Positions 26,421-35,837 of a DNA stretch of 64,000 nt are shown here, one piece after another. A program made the position numbers and the translations under genes. Source of the DNA: Gammaproteobacteria bacterium (GTDB taxonomy: Bacteria > Pseudomonadota > Gammaproteobacteria > Pseudomonadales > Azotimanducaceae_A); the NCBI GenBank assembly GCA_012960755.1, contig DUAT01000041.1, positions 1-64,000 of the forward strand, read 5' to 3'. The notes beneath the pieces were generated by a model. It was not told the DNA's origin and did no database searches. It saw only the letters and a program-made list of their open reading frames with translations. Positions within the stretch are counted from its first letter, which is position 1; the number at the start of each line of letters is the position of its first letter.

Positions 26421-26897
26421 ATGAGTGAGCAAGACAACTTGCAAGATACAGACGGATCCGCTGAGGAAGGTGCCAAATTTGCGCTGCAACGAATCTATAT
26501 CAAGGACGCCTCGTTTGAATCGCCGAAGGCGCCGGATTGTTTTCGGGGTCAATGGCAGCCGAAAGTTAACCTGGAGTTGAATTCCCAGCATACAACACTG
26601 GAGACCAACCTCTATGAAGTTGTTCTGCAGGTGACCGTGACCGCCCGAAATAGCGAGGATGACATTGTCTACATTATCGAGGTGCAGCAGGCTGGTATTT
26701 TTCTGATTCAGGGATTGGAAGGTGAGCCATTAAGCAAGACTCTCGGCAGTTTCTGTTCCGGTGTCTTGTTCCCCTACGCGAGGGAATCGATCGATTCCCT
26801 GGTGATTAAAGGTAGTTTCCCGGCACTGATGCTGGCACCGGTTAATTTTGATGCGATTTACGCACATGCGCAACAACAAAAATCAGAGACTCACTGA
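26421..26897 (+). CDS. secB: Protein-export chaperone SecB
   Basis: The 158-residue protein has the SecB fold: FALQRIYIKDASFESPKAP starts the conserved beta-sheet, TARNSEDDIVYIIEVQQAGIF forms the client-binding groove and GVLFPYARESIDSLVIKGSFPALMLAPVNFDAIY is the highly conserved C-terminal helix-linked segment. SecB is a tetrameric chaperone that keeps preproteins unfolded and delivers them to SecA. Spacing to grxC (21 bp) and orientation are the classic ones. A MITE lies 8 bp downstream of its stop. Confidence 0.96.
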   Translation: MSEQDNLQDTDGSAEEGAKFALQRIYIKDASFESPKAPDCFRGQWQPKVNLELNSQHTTLETNLYEVVLQVTVTARNSEDDIVYIIEVQQAGIFLIQGLEGEPLSKTLGSFCSGVLFPYARESIDSLVIKGSFPALMLAPVNFDAIYAHAQQQKSETH

Positions 26898-26905
26898 CTA
26901 GCTAA

Positions 26906-27063
26906 GGAACCTCTGATAAAGGTCGGTATGCCGCACCACTATTTCCGCCATGTCGGCATCAGGACTGAATTCCGAAAAGTTGTTAACGTGCAGCGTGTTA
27001 ACAACTTTTCTCCATTCACCCCTTCCTAGACCAGACGAAACTATGCACTTGATTAGAGGTTCC
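26906..27063. mobile_element. 158-bp MITE-like element, CTAA target duplication
   Basis: The element begins GGAACCTCT and ends in the perfect complement AGAGGTTCC; similarity extends inward with mismatches. It is flanked directly by CTAA at 26902-26905 and at 27064-27067, a 4-bp duplication of the YTAR type made by IS5-group transposases. Inside lies a perfect 14-bp inverted repeat (26974-26987 and 26997-27010, 9-base loop). It has no coding capacity. It sits between the convergent secB and trmL genes, and the trmL stop codon TAG is in the right-hand CTAA. A related solo palindrome is at 16172-16208. Confidence 0.75.
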
Positions 27064-27516
27064 CTAAGCAAATCCTTTCTGGCGCCAGGCCTCGTAAACG
27101 ATAACTGAAACGGCATTAGCCAGATTCAGGCTACGGCTGTTGACCAGCATAGGGATCCTGATTTTTTGATCTTGGGGAAGGCGGTCCAGTATTTTTTTTG
27201 GCAGACCCCTTGTTTCGGGGCCAAACAGCACTAAATCGTCTGGTTTGTACTTTACATCAGTGTGGTTTACTAAACCCTTGGTAGTAATCGCGTAAACCGT
27301 ACTAAATTCGTTGGCTAACAATGCATCAATACTCGAGTGAACCTGCATATTTACCCACTCGTGGTAGTCGAGGCCAGCACGCCGGAGGCGTTTATCGTCA
27401 ATATCGAAACCCAATGGTTCGACAAGGTGCAGATTGGCACCGGTATTGGCACACAACCTGATAATGTTGCCCGTATTGGGTGGAATTTCCGGCTCGAACA
27501 GAGCGACGTGTAGCAA
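27064..27516 (-). CDS. trmL: tRNA (cytidine/uridine-34-2'-O)-methyltransferase TrmL
   Basis: The 150-residue SPOUT methyltransferase carries all family blocks: [20 protein letters not shown], the [10 protein letters not shown] loop, [12 protein letters not shown] and [27 protein letters not shown]. The last stretch forms the trefoil knot that binds SAM. It methylates the 2'-O of the wobble base in tRNA-Leu isoacceptors. Its stop codon TAG overlaps the right target duplication of the MITE, so the element landed at the very end of the gene without shortening it visibly. It is 15 bp downstream of ntrC on the same strand. Confidence 0.95.
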   Translation of the reverse strand: MLHVALFEPEIPPNTGNIIRLCANTGANLHLVEPLGFDIDDKRLRRAGLDYHEWVNMQVHSSIDALLANEFSTVYAITTKGLVNHTDVKYKPDDLVLFGPETRGLPKKILDRLPQDQKIRIPMLVNSRSLNLANAVSVIVYEAWRQKGFA

Positions 27517-27531
27517 AATATCTCCTCAAGG

Positions 27532-28950
27532 TCAGTGGTCTTCCATATTCAGATCACTGATTTTTCTGGTCAGTGTATTTCTTCCCCAGCCGAGCAATAT
27601 GGAGGCATCGTTTTTTCGTCCCCCGGTTTCCTTCAGGGCCGCTTCAATCAAGATCCGCTCAAAGCGCGGCAGGGCGGATAACAGTAGTCCAGGATCTCCC
27701 GGTTTGGATTGTGAAAGTTGTCGGCGCGCCCAGGTGCGTAATGACTTCTCCCAGTTCTCGCTCCGGTTACCCTGGTCCTTGTCTCTTACAAGTTCTGGTG
27801 GCAAATCATCAATCACCACTTCATTGCCCGTCGCCATGACAGTAATCCAGCGGCAGAAATTTTCCAACTGTCTCACGTTGCCGGGCCAAGGAAGATTCAT
27901 GATGAAATTCATGGTTTGACGAGTCAGGGTCTTGGGATCTTCGTTTAACTCCTCTGCTGCACTTTGCAAAAAGTAACTTGTCAGCAGTGGTATGTCTTCC
28001 TGTCGTTCTCTCAGGCTTGGTATGTGGATACGAATGACATTTAAGCGATGATACAAGTCCTCTCGAAATCTGTTCTGGGACACGAGGTCTTCAAGGTTCT
28101 GGTGCGTTGCTGCAATAATTCTAACATCTGATTTGAGGGGTTGGTGGCCGCCTACTCGATAGTATTCGCCATCGGACAGAACCCTGAGCAGTCGTGTCTG
28201 GGTTTCTGGTGGCATGTCACCGATCTCGTCGAGAAACAATGTGCCGCCATTCGCCTGTTCGAATCGGCCTTCGCGGGCCTGATTGGCACCCGTGAAAGCG
28301 CCCTTGTCATGACCAAACAGTTCTGATTCGACCAGGTCGTGTGGAATCGCGGCCATATTAAGCGCAATAAATGTTTTGTCTGCCCGTGGGCTGTGCTTGT
28401 GTAACGCGTGGGCAACCAGTTCCTTACCCGTGCCGGACTGACCATTGATGAGCACGGTAACATTTGACTTGGACAACCTGCCAATGGCACGAAAAACTTC
28501 CTGCATCGCTGGTGCCTTGCCGATAATTTCCGAATCATAGTTTGTGGTTTTCGTTGGGGGATGTGTTTCTGGTTGGCGATGATGGTCAATGGCGCGTTTA
28601 ACCACAGCGACCGCCTCGTCGACTTCAAATGGTTTTGGGATGTACTCGAATGCACCACCCTGGATTGATGAGACGGCGCTTTCCAGGTCCGAATGGGCAG
28701 TCATGATAACGACGGGTACATCCGGATAATCAGTCTTGATGCGCTTGAGCAGTTCAAGCCCATCTATGCCGGGCATGCGAATGTCCGAGACGATGGCGTG
28801 GGGTGGATTGGTGGCGATATCTGCCAGTAGTGTTCGGCCATTTTCATAGCAGGTGACGTTCAGTCCGGCCTGGGTTAAGGCTTTGTCGAGGACCCAGCGA
28901 ATAGATCGTTCATCATCGACGACCCAAACGTTATTTGCTTCTGAACTCAT
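27532..28950 (-). CDS. glnG: Nitrogen regulation response regulator NtrC
   Basis: The 472-residue sigma-54 activator has a receiver domain (phosphoacceptor D56), an AAA+ domain with Walker A GQSGTGKE (170-177), the sigma-54 contact loop GAFTGA (217-222) and Walker B LFLDEIGD (238-245), and a Fis-type helix-turn-helix at the C-terminus ([21 protein letters not shown]). Phosphorylated NtrC activates nitrogen-assimilation promoters, such as glnA. It overlaps glnL by 4 bp (ATGA), so the two are co-translated. It is followed by trmL after 15 bp. Confidence 0.97.
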   Translation of the reverse strand: MSSEANNVWVVDDERSIRWVLDKALTQAGLNVTCYENGRTLLADIATNPPHAIVSDIRMPGIDGLELLKRIKTDYPDVPVVIMTAHSDLESAVSSIQGGAFEYIPKPFEVDEAVAVVKRAIDHHRQPETHPPTKTTNYDSEIIGKAPAMQEVFRAIGRLSKSNVTVLINGQSGTGKELVAHALHKHSPRADKTFIALNMAAIPHDLVESELFGHDKGAFTGANQAREGRFEQANGGTLFLDEIGDMPPETQTRLLRVLSDGEYYRVGGHQPLKSDVRIIAATHQNLEDLVSQNRFREDLYHRLNVIRIHIPSLRERQEDIPLLTSYFLQSAAEELNEDPKTLTRQTMNFIMNLPWPGNVRQLENFCRWITVMATGNEVVIDDLPPELVRDKDQGNRSENWEKSLRTWARRQLSQSKPGDPGLLLSALPRFERILIEAALKETGGRKNDASILLGWGRNTLTRKISDLNMEDH

Positions 28951-29996
28951 TGATTTGGCTCCAGTGGGATAATAATGGAAAAAACGGTATTGCCGGGTTC
29001 ACTCTCAAACTGAATGAACCCCCGGTGTTGATGCATGATCGATTGGGCAACAGATAGACCAAGCCCCGTGCCGTCTGAGCGACCACTTATCATCGGATAA
29101 AAAAGTTGATCTTTTAGCTCATCCGGAATTCCCGGGCCGTTATCGACGATGTGAATCTTGATCACAAGTTTGTGCTGTTTGGCCCCTATGGTGAACTGTC
29201 TTTCGATCCGGGAAATAAACTGCAGACTCGGGGATGAAACTTCAGCCAGACTTTGCATCGCGTTTCTGGCAACGTTAAGTACTACCTGGACCATCAGTTC
29301 GGGATCGATGTTCAACTCGGGGATGCTTGGGTCATAATCCCGAAAGATGGTAAGTGGCGGGTCTGATTCAAGTTCGATCAGCTTTCGTACTCTTTCCAGA
29401 ACCTCGTGAATGCTGATTCGAGTGGGATTCGGCAGGGAAATTGGTCCGAGCAAGCGGTCTACCAGGGACGTCAGGCGATCAGTCTCGTCAATGATAATGT
29501 CGGTGTATTGTTGTAGTTCAGGCTCTACCAGTTCCCTCGCCAACAATTGTGCTGATCCGCGAATTCCTCCCAGTGGGTTTTTTATTTCATGAGACAGACC
29601 GCGAATCATCTGCCGGGTTATTTCCTGATGGTTGGTGATTGATTCATCCCGGTCGATTCGCAGGTACCGATCCAGGGGGTACAGTTCGATTAAGAGTTGG
29701 GGCCATTCGTTTTCACTGATGGGTGTGATAGCGTAGTCACAAGTAATCGAATGGCCTGTGGTCAGGTCGAGGATTGCTTTTCTCCCCGTATACACCTGCC
29801 CGGATTGAAGTGCTTCGTACAGGATTGATTCAAGGTCCTGTGAATTGAGCAATGCGTCGGAGATGTGATGCGTCAGGACTCGATTCCCCGAGACCTCAAG
29901 CAGACTCTCTGCCGATTGGTTGATTAACAATAGCTTCAATTGGTGGTCAACCAGGAGAATTGAAATGCTTAGGCTGTTGAGAATGTTGTCAGACAT
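28947..29996 (-). CDS. glnL: Nitrogen regulation sensor kinase NtrB
   Basis: The 349-residue cytoplasmic kinase has an N-terminal PAS domain (about 10-110), a dimerisation/phosphoacceptor helix with His136 in GLSHEIKNPLGG, and a C-terminal ATP-binding domain with DNGPGIP and GTGLGLSVAQSIM. There are no membrane segments, as expected of NtrB, which is controlled by PII protein (GlnB) and switches between kinase and phosphatase for NtrC. A candidate NtrC site at 30190-30206 lies about 200 bp upstream of its start, consistent with autoregulation. It overlaps glnG by 4 bp. Confidence 0.97.
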   Translation of the reverse strand: MSDNILNSLSISILLVDHQLKLLLINQSAESLLEVSGNRVLTHHISDALLNSQDLESILYEALQSGQVYTGRKAILDLTTGHSITCDYAITPISENEWPQLLIELYPLDRYLRIDRDESITNHQEITRQMIRGLSHEIKNPLGGIRGSAQLLARELVEPELQQYTDIIIDETDRLTSLVDRLLGPISLPNPTRISIHEVLERVRKLIELESDPPLTIFRDYDPSIPELNIDPELMVQVVLNVARNAMQSLAEVSSPSLQFISRIERQFTIGAKQHKLVIKIHIVDNGPGIPDELKDQLFYPMISGRSDGTGLGLSVAQSIMHQHRGFIQFESEPGNTVFSIIIPLEPNQ

Positions 29997-30189
29997 AGGT
30001 GATGTTGGTCCACTTTCCTGGTGGTAATTACCCTATTGGGCGTCTTGCCGTCATTATGATTTGTAGATACACACTTCTGGTGCGCGTTTCGGTCCAAATC
30101 AGTAGTTAATGCAAAAAGTAAACCAGAATGGGCCAGGCCCAGTTTATATGGGCCTCAGCACTTTCAGTATAGGATAATTGCTACCGGAT

Positions 30190-30206
30190 TGCACCAGAAT
30201 AGTGCA
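30190..30206. promoter_or_regulatory. Candidate NtrC binding site upstream of glnL
   Basis: TGCACCAGAATAGTGCA fits the NtrC dyad (TGCACC-N5-GGTGCA) with symmetric TGCAC/GTGCA arms. It lies about 195 bp upstream of the glnL start, between the DUF4124 gene's stop and glnL, a distance suitable for an enhancer. No clear sigma-54 -24/-12 element could be placed between it and glnL. Confidence 0.5.
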
Positions 30207-30214
30207 GATAGTAT

Positions 30215-30781
30215 CTAGTGCGGGGTTGCGCGTGGCCGCTGTATTGTTCGGATCATCGAAACGTTTACGCTGTCGCTTGAGAATATCACTTCGCCTGAAT
30301 TGTCATCAACAACCTGCATCTGAATTGAATGGGTACCACGGTCCACATTAGGCAGTTCAATGGCAGTAGCTGATTTTGAGGTGTGTTTACTGGTTCCGTC
30401 CATCAACAACTCAATGGAGTGGTTATTCTGTAACGTTGGCTTGAGCGTGAAGGCAACCCGCAAATCACCATTGTTACTCCTTATTGCCTCTTCTCCCTGT
30501 GGGCTTGTGATGGTGAACTCGGTGTATTGGGGACCTTTTTCCACCTCATCTGGCACTTCTGGCGATGCCAGCGTCTGTAGTTCGGGTGCTGGCGTATAGC
30601 TCATGGTTTTACCCAGCTTAACGACCTCGGCCTCGTCGCTGGGCTGATCTGAAAACACGACATTACCGTCGGCATCTTTAGTCCGGTAAACCTCAGCCGA
30701 TTGGGCGTAGATTGGCAGAATGAGAAGCAGGATTGTCCCGGGTAAGAACAGGGATTTAAGTGGCAGCATAAAAGTACGCAA
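30215..30781 (-). CDS. DUF4124-domain periplasmic protein
   Basis: The 188-residue protein starts with a signal peptide (about 1-29, ILLLILPIYAQSAE), followed directly by the DUF4124 motif EVYRTKDADGNVVFSDQP, a small domain seen at the start of many periplasmic proteins next to glnA in Pseudomonas-type genomes. The rest is a beta-rich region (about 90-180) resembling an Ig-like strand pattern (TEFTITSPQGEEAIRSNNGDLRVAFTL). Function is unknown. The gene lies between glnL and glnA, all on the minus strand, and is likely the tail of the glnA region or a separate transcript; a glnA terminator sits upstream of it. Confidence 0.82.
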   Translation of the reverse strand: MRTFMLPLKSLFLPGTILLLILPIYAQSAEVYRTKDADGNVVFSDQPSDEAEVVKLGKTMSYTPAPELQTLASPEVPDEVEKGPQYTEFTITSPQGEEAIRSNNGDLRVAFTLKPTLQNNHSIELLMDGTSKHTSKSATAIELPNVDRGTHSIQMQVVDDNSGEVIFSSDSVNVSMIRTIQRPRATPH

Positions 30782-30842
30782 ATCGATAAGTTAGCGGGTA
30801 TTCTGACCCAGAACCCCACAAAAAGCACATATAAAACCTGAC

Positions 30843-30876
30843 AAAAAAAGCCCCACCGGTCGCCAGTTGGGGCTTT
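30843..30876 (-). terminator. Rho-independent terminator of glnA
   Basis: A 9-bp perfect stem (AAAGCCCCA at 30847-30855 with TGGGGCTTT at 30868-30876, 12-base loop) is followed on the minus strand by a run of seven Ts. It lies about 77 bp downstream of the glnA stop and before the DUF4124 gene, so it should end the glnA transcript. Confidence 0.9.
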
Positions 30877-30952
30877 GATACTGCGTAACCAGTACGCTTA
30901 CCAGACTTTCAGAGAGCTGCAGGAGCTCCGCTCCTCGAAGGTTTGGCCTGGC

Positions 30953-32365
30953 CTACACGCTGTAGTACATTTCGAATTCAACCGGGTGAGTTGTCATGTT
31001 CAGCCGGGTAACTTCTTCCATTTTCAGGTCGACATAACCATCAATCATTGAATCGGTAAATACACCGCCTTCGGTCAGGAATGCTCGATCCGCGTTCAGG
31101 TTGTCCAGCGCCATTTCGAGAGATGAGCACACCGTGGGAAGATCTTTTAGTTCTTCTGCAGGCATATCGTACAAATCCTTATCGAGTGGACCGACAGGTT
31201 CAATCCTGTTCTTGATGCCGTCGAGGCCAGCCATCAACATGGACGCAAACATCAGGTAAGGGTTGGCAGTGCAATCGCCGAACCGAACCTCGACGCGTAC
31301 ACCCTTGGGATTACCACCCTGTACGTAAGGGATACGGATAGACGCAGAGCGATTTCTTGCTGAGTATACAAGCATCAAAGGTGCTTCGAAGCCGGGCACC
31401 AGACGTTTGTATGAATTTGTTGAAGCATTTGAGAATGCATTAAGGGCACGGGCATGCTTGATGATGCCGCCAATGTACCAGAGGGCTTCCTGGGACAGGT
31501 TGCCATAGCCGTCTCCCGCAAATAAGTTGGTGCCGTCCTTCCAGACTGACTGGTGACAATGCATGCCGTTGCCATTGTCGCCGACCAGTGGCTTGGGCAT
31601 AAAGGTCGCCGTCTTACCGTACGCGTGAGCGACGTTGAGAACGCAGTATTTATAAATCTGCACCTCGTCCGCTTTGGTGACCAGGGTATTGAAAGGTACG
31701 CCTATTTCTGCCTGACCTGCCGTGCCAACCTCGTGATGGTGGAGATCAATTTCCAACCCCATGGCTTCCATGGCCGAACACATCGAATTTCGGATATCGA
31801 GCATTGAATCAACTGGCGGAACCGGGAAGTATCCACCCTTTATGCCGGGTCGATGGCCCATGTTGCCGCCTTCGAAATGCGATGCGGTCATCCACGCGGC
31901 TTCTTCGGACTCAATCTCATACATGGCGCCGCTCATACCGGCCTTGTACTTGACGTCATCGAAGACAAAGAATTCGGGTTCGGGACCAAAGTAAGCCGTA
32001 TCGCCAATACCGGTTGACGTCAGGTATGCCTCGGCACGTTCGGCCAGTGAACGGGGATCACGCTCGTAGCCCTGAAGGGTACTGGGCTCAACGATGTTGC
32101 ATCGTAAATTAACGGTTGTTTCTTCAGTGAAGGGATCCACAATGGCCGTGGCGTCATCCGGCATCAGAATCATGTCTGATTCGTTGATCGCCTTCCAACC
32201 TTCAATGGATGAACCATCAAACATGGCGCCATTGTCAAAAAAGTCAGCGTCAATTTTTGCGGCGCTGTTGGTGACATGCTGTTCTTTGCCGCGTGGGTCA
32301 GTAAACCGAAGGTCCACCCATCGTGCATCATTGTCCTGTATTAGTTGTAGAGTCTTTTCAGACAT
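30953..32365 (-). CDS. glnA: Glutamine synthetase type I
   Basis: I start at ATG 32365 (MSEKTLQ), which follows a strong GGAGGACC site; the longer frame to 32407 has no ribosome site. The 470-residue protein is a GSI-beta enzyme, a dodecamer that makes glutamine from glutamate, ammonia and ATP. Active-site stretches include [32 protein letters not shown] and NRSASIRIP. Tyr399 in KDLYDMP matches the adenylylation site, so GlnE-mediated control is expected. A candidate NtrC site is at 32493-32509. It is followed by a strong terminator. Confidence 0.97.
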   Translation of the reverse strand: MSEKTLQLIQDNDARWVDLRFTDPRGKEQHVTNSAAKIDADFFDNGAMFDGSSIEGWKAINESDMILMPDDATAIVDPFTEETTVNLRCNIVEPSTLQGYERDPRSLAERAEAYLTSTGIGDTAYFGPEPEFFVFDDVKYKAGMSGAMYEIESEEAAWMTASHFEGGNMGHRPGIKGGYFPVPPVDSMLDIRNSMCSAMEAMGLEIDLHHHEVGTAGQAEIGVPFNTLVTKADEVQIYKYCVLNVAHAYGKTATFMPKPLVGDNGNGMHCHQSVWKDGTNLFAGDGYGNLSQEALWYIGGIIKHARALNAFSNASTNSYKRLVPGFEAPLMLVYSARNRSASIRIPYVQGGNPKGVRVEVRFGDCTANPYLMFASMLMAGLDGIKNRIEPVGPLDKDLYDMPAEELKDLPTVCSSLEMALDNLNADRAFLTEGGVFTDSMIDGYVDLKMEEVTRLNMTTHPVEFEMYYSV

Positions 32366-32492
32366 CGTGGTCCTCCAAAAAAGGTTAGTCGGGTTGATCT
32401 GCTGCATTTAAAGACAGCAAAGAATATGCTATCGACAGCCAAAGATAAACCCTTTATTTATGGGCTATCCGGAGCATTTCAGCGAAGGATAG

Positions 32493-32509
32493 CGCACCAA
32501 CGTGGCGCG
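32493..32509. promoter_or_regulatory. Candidate NtrC binding site upstream of glnA
   Basis: CGCACCAACGTGGCGCG is a near-palindrome with the ACCA/TGG core of NtrC sites, close to the E. coli glnA site TGCACCAACATGGTGCT. It lies about 130 bp upstream of the glnA ATG, and 18 bp beyond the tusA stop. The expected GG-N10-GC sigma-54 element was searched for between it and glnA; the nearest candidate has one base too few, so that part remains open. Confidence 0.55.
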
Positions 32510-32526
32510 AAAATGGGTAGTCAGGG

Positions 32527-32769
32527 CTAAATTGGTGCGTCTGCACAAACTTCGATAGTAATATAAATTTCCTGTTTAATCGTTTCTGATTTTAAGATCT
32601 TGTGGTGATTAATTCGGCACCAGGTTGGTATGTCGTTCAGGGCTCCAGGGTCCGTGCAGGTAACTGTGAGGGTATCTCCGACGTTGAGCCTCTTGATCAT
32701 GTCCTGGGTTCTGATAACCGGTAGTGGACACAATAGTCGCCGGGTATTGAGATTATGGTGCTCAGACAT
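32527..32769 (-). CDS. TusA-family sulfur-carrier protein
   Basis: The 80-residue protein starts at ATG 32769 (MSEHHNLNTRR) and has the TusA/SirA fold with CPLP (Cys14 carries the persulfide), PVIRTQDMIKRLNVGDTLTVTCTDPGALNDIPTWC. Its start codon overlaps the stop of the upstream PP-loop gene by 8 bp (ATGTCTGA), so the two proteins are made together. In thiouridine synthesis TusA passes sulfur from IscS to downstream carriers; here it probably serves the PP-loop enzyme directly. It is not the main TusA by synteny, so I give no symbol. Confidence 0.88.
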   Translation of the reverse strand: MSEHHNLNTRRLLCPLPVIRTQDMIKRLNVGDTLTVTCTDPGALNDIPTWCRINHHKILKSETIKQEIYITIEVCADAPI

Positions 32770-33814
32770 GCCAATTTGGATCAAGATCAGCCGCCGCCAT
32801 GGGTTTAACGGTTTCCCTACGCAAGTCACCTGCGGCGGTCCTGATTTCGACTTCGACCTGCCCGGCATCTCGCCCCTGGCCGTACCTGGCGACGATTCTC
32901 GCTGCGAGCGTGATATCTTCAGCGGCTGGATCGCCATCCAGAAGAACCAAAGGCCCATTGTGGGAGATGCTCTCCATTGTCAGGAACTCGTTTTTATAAC
33001 CGGAAAGGTAGTTATTTTCGCCTTCTTCTCGACTGATAATCATTTTGAAGTTCGGCCTGGGACGAATATGCCGACCGACTTTAAGCAGCATGATGTCATC
33101 GAGTTCATAATCCCGGTTTCCACGGGAACGCCAGAGGTCGCCAAGCTTGTCGGAATAGGACTTGTCCGTAAGAAAACAGCAACCTCCTGCGGGTTGGGAA
33201 TACTCCGCAAAACCGAACTCTGCGGCCAATGCGATTTGTGGTTTGCGGTTTCGGCCGTGAAAGCCATACAGTTTGTCCCTATTCACCCAACCTTCTCGTT
33301 CCGGGAGTGTTTCAGGTAAATTGCGTGCACATAAGGGTCTTAACAAACGGTCCTCGGCTCCGGATTCCCTGGCGATGATGGGCATGGTTTCTTTGCGTTG
33401 GGACTTGGGTCTCTGGCCGACCACTTCACCGGTAATGATAAAATCGAACTGATTCTCTTCCATCCAGGCCCAGGCTTGCGCCTTGTTGACCATGAATATC
33501 TTGCAGTCGAGGCAGGGATTGAGGTTCTGACCATAACCATGTTTGGGATTGAGCAGCACATCCTTGTACTCATTGATAACGTCGATAATATGCAATTTAA
33601 TGCCCAGTTGTTCAGCTACCCACAAGGCGTTATTGCGTTTTTCTTTCTTCTTATCTTTTTTACGGATCGCATGGGTATGGCCTTCGACACAGAACCCCGT
33701 GTAGAAATTAATACCCTCGACATGAATCCCCTGATCCAGAATCACCTTCGTGGCCAGCATGGAATCGAGGCCACCAGAGATTAGTGAGACTGCGCGACGG
33801 GGTTTTGGATTCAT
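32762..33814 (-). CDS. PP-loop thiolase with NFACT-R-like C-terminus
   Basis: The 350-residue protein starts with a PP-loop ATP-pyrophosphatase motif SGGLDS (13-18) as in MnmA/ThiI and continues with a CxxC (C101, C104, NPCLDCK) and paired C212-C213 (PAGGCCFLTD, resembling the MnmA STGICFIG loop). From about 225 a second domain with KVGRHIRPRPNFKMIISREEGENNYL resembles the NFACT-R (DUF814) RNA-binding domain. It most likely activates a tRNA (or rRNA) base with ATP and installs sulfur. It is coupled to a TusA-like gene. It is not MnmA or ThiI; those should be elsewhere. A predicted thiolation role for this family has been proposed, not shown. Confidence 0.8.
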   Translation of the reverse strand: MNPKPRRAVSLISGGLDSMLATKVILDQGIHVEGINFYTGFCVEGHTHAIRKKDKKKEKRNNALWVAEQLGIKLHIIDVINEYKDVLLNPKHGYGQNLNPCLDCKIFMVNKAQAWAWMEENQFDFIITGEVVGQRPKSQRKETMPIIARESGAEDRLLRPLCARNLPETLPEREGWVNRDKLYGFHGRNRKPQIALAAEFGFAEYSQPAGGCCFLTDKSYSDKLGDLWRSRGNRDYELDDIMLLKVGRHIRPRPNFKMIISREEGENNYLSGYKNEFLTMESISHNGPLVLLDGDPAAEDITLAARIVARYGQGRDAGQVEVEIRTAAGDLRRETVKPMAAADLDPNWHV

Positions 33815-33911
33815 AGTCAGTTGTGGCTTTTTGTGGCGACCTTGAAGGGCGCGGATTATACCTTATCCTGGTTCTATGTCAGGTATTTGTTACTACTGGT
33901 GCAGACAGGCC

Positions 33912-33946
33912 TTTAAACCTTGATTTGACTATGTATAATGCCGCGT
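33912..33946 (+). promoter_or_regulatory. Candidate typA promoter
   Basis: TATAAT at 33934-33939 followed by GCCGCG is the strongest -10 in this region, with a weak TTTAAA -35 at 33912-33917 (16-bp spacer). The discriminator is GC-rich, like the candidate hisB promoter. The start point would give a short leader of about 20 bases to the typA ATG at 33965. Confidence 0.5.
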
Positions 33947-33964
33947 CTTCGTCCGGGAGCATTC

Positions 33965-35785
33965 ATGATCCATAAACTCAGAAATATCGCCATCATTGCC
34001 CATGTTGACCATGGCAAGACGACTTTAATAGACAAACTTCTCCAGCAGGCTGGTGCATTACAGCGTGGCGAGGAGGATGTTGAACGTTTGATGGATTCCA
34101 ATGAAATCGAAAAGGAACGTGGTATTACCATCCTGGCAAAGAATACCGCGCTTGAGTGGCATGATCACAGGATCAACATCGTTGATACCCCAGGTCACGC
34201 GGATTTTGGTGGCGAAGTCGAACGCATCCTCTCCATGGTGGATTCAGTGCTGCTTATTGTTGACGCTGTCGATGGACCCATGCCGCAAACCCGGTTTGTT
34301 ACCAGCAAAGCCTTTGCAAATGGTCTGCACCCGATTCTCATGGTGAACAAGATTGACCGGGAAGGTGCCCGGCCTGACTGGGTGGTTGATGAAGTGTTTG
34401 AGTTATTCGATCAATTGGGGGCGACTGACGAGCAGCTCGATTTCCCCGTCGTTTATGGTTCTGCCATCCAGGGTCGCGCAGGCTTGTCCATGGACGCCAT
34501 TGAAGATGATATGAGCTCTTTGCTACAGACCATATTAGATCATGTTCCACCACCGGCAGTTGAACTCGATCAACCTTTTCAAATGCAGATCAGTGCCCTT
34601 GATTACAACAGCTATGTTGGCGTTATCGGCGTTGGTCGAATACAGAGAGGGACGGTAAAAAAAGGCAGCCAGGTCTCCGTTGTTTCCAGCGGTGGTAAAA
34701 CTCGCAAGGGGAGAATCCTCCAGGTGATGGGTTACCAGGGATTGGAACGCAAAGAAACTGATGAAGCGGGTGCAGGGGATATCATTTGTATAACAGGTTT
34801 GGACCCGTTGAATATCTCCGATACAGTTTGTGATCCGAATCATGTTATTGCCATGCCTCCCCTGGTGGTTGATGAGCCAACCATATCCATGACATTCCAG
34901 GTAAATACGTCTCCCTTTGCCGGGTTGGATGGGAAATACGTCACCAGCCGAAACATCCATGAACGGCTGCAGCAGGAACTGATCCACAATGTTGCCCTGC
35001 GGGTCGAAGATACGGAATATGCTGACCGGTTTAAGGTATCCGGGCGTGGTGAACTACATCTGGCTATCCTGATTGAGAACATGCGCCGGGAAGGTTTTGA
35101 GTTGGGTGTTTCCCGGCCGGAAGTTATCATCCGGGAAGTTGATGGCAGGAAGCAGGAGCCGTTTGAGGATGTATTGCTTGATGTTGAAGATACCCATCAA
35201 GGCAGTGTCATGGAGGAGATGGGCCGCAGGAAAGGGGCACTTAAGAATCTTGCGCCCGATGGCAAGGGACGTGTCAGACTGGAATATACTTCTCCCAGTC
35301 GTGCCTTGATTGGGTTTCGTTCAGAATTCCTTACGATGACTTCTGGCACGGGTATTATGACCAGTATCTTCGCGCACTATGATGACGTAATCAGCCAGGA
35401 CATTGGCGGCCGCAGCAGTGGCGTGTTAGTCAGTATGGCAACGGGCAAGAGCCTTGCTTTTGCTTTGTTTAATTTACAGGCGCGGGGCCGAATATTCATT
35501 GACCCCAACACCGAGGTGTATGAAGGTCAGGTCGTTGGATTACATACTCGCGGAAATGATCTTGTCGTTAACCCGCTGAAGGGAAAGCAGCTCACCAATG
35601 TCCGCGCCTCGGGCACAGATGAGGCTGTTGTACTCAATGCACCCGTCAGACACAGCCTGGAGCAGGCGATTGAGTTCATTGATGACGATGAACTGGTTGA
35701 AATTACGCCAAAAAATATTCGCATCAGGAAGAAACTGTTGACTGAAAGCGAGCGAAAAAGGGCGGGAAGGGATAAAGTAGCTTGA
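33965..35785 (+). CDS. typA: Ribosome-associated GTPase TypA/BipA
   Basis: I start at ATG 33965 ([21 protein letters not shown]), after a GGGAG site; the frame from 33938 adds nine unrelated residues. The 606-residue translational GTPase has G1 [10 protein letters not shown]2 RGITI, G3 [12 protein letters not shown]4 NKID and an EF-G-like C-terminal region plus a TypA-specific domain (from about 485). TypA helps assemble the 50S subunit at low temperature and under stress. It has a good TATAATGCCGCG promoter. Pseudomonas-type order places glnA-thiI-typA near each other; here the PP-loop gene lies in a comparable spot, divergently. Confidence 0.96.
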   Translation: MIHKLRNIAIIAHVDHGKTTLIDKLLQQAGALQRGEEDVERLMDSNEIEKERGITILAKNTALEWHDHRINIVDTPGHADFGGEVERILSMVDSVLLIVDAVDGPMPQTRFVTSKAFANGLHPILMVNKIDREGARPDWVVDEVFELFDQLGATDEQLDFPVVYGSAIQGRAGLSMDAIEDDMSSLLQTILDHVPPPAVELDQPFQMQISALDYNSYVGVIGVGRIQRGTVKKGSQVSVVSSGGKTRKGRILQVMGYQGLERKETDEAGAGDIICITGLDPLNISDTVCDPNHVIAMPPLVVDEPTISMTFQVNTSPFAGLDGKYVTSRNIHERLQQELIHNVALRVEDTEYADRFKVSGRGELHLAILIENMRREGFELGVSRPEVIIREVDGRKQEPFEDVLLDVEDTHQGSVMEEMGRRKGALKNLAPDGKGRVRLEYTSPSRALIGFRSEFLTMTSGTGIMTSIFAHYDDVISQDIGGRSSGVLVSMATGKSLAFALFNLQARGRIFIDPNTEVYEGQVVGLHTRGNDLVVNPLKGKQLTNVRASGTDEAVVLNAPVRHSLEQAIEFIDDDELVEITPKNIRIRKKLLTESERKRAGRDKVA

Positions 35786-35837
35786 ACGCGTATGATTAAT
35801 GAAAAGAGTCAATTAACAAGGTTCCGAAGGCATATCG

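Noticed and set aside
30135..30155. Hairpin AGGCCCA / TGGGCCT near 30135-30155 as a terminator
   Set aside because: The stem is perfect but no T-run follows on either strand; a role is possible but unsupported.
32366..32492. Sigma-54 promoter for glnA
   Set aside because: The best GG/GC pair has nine bases between instead of ten, so it was not called.
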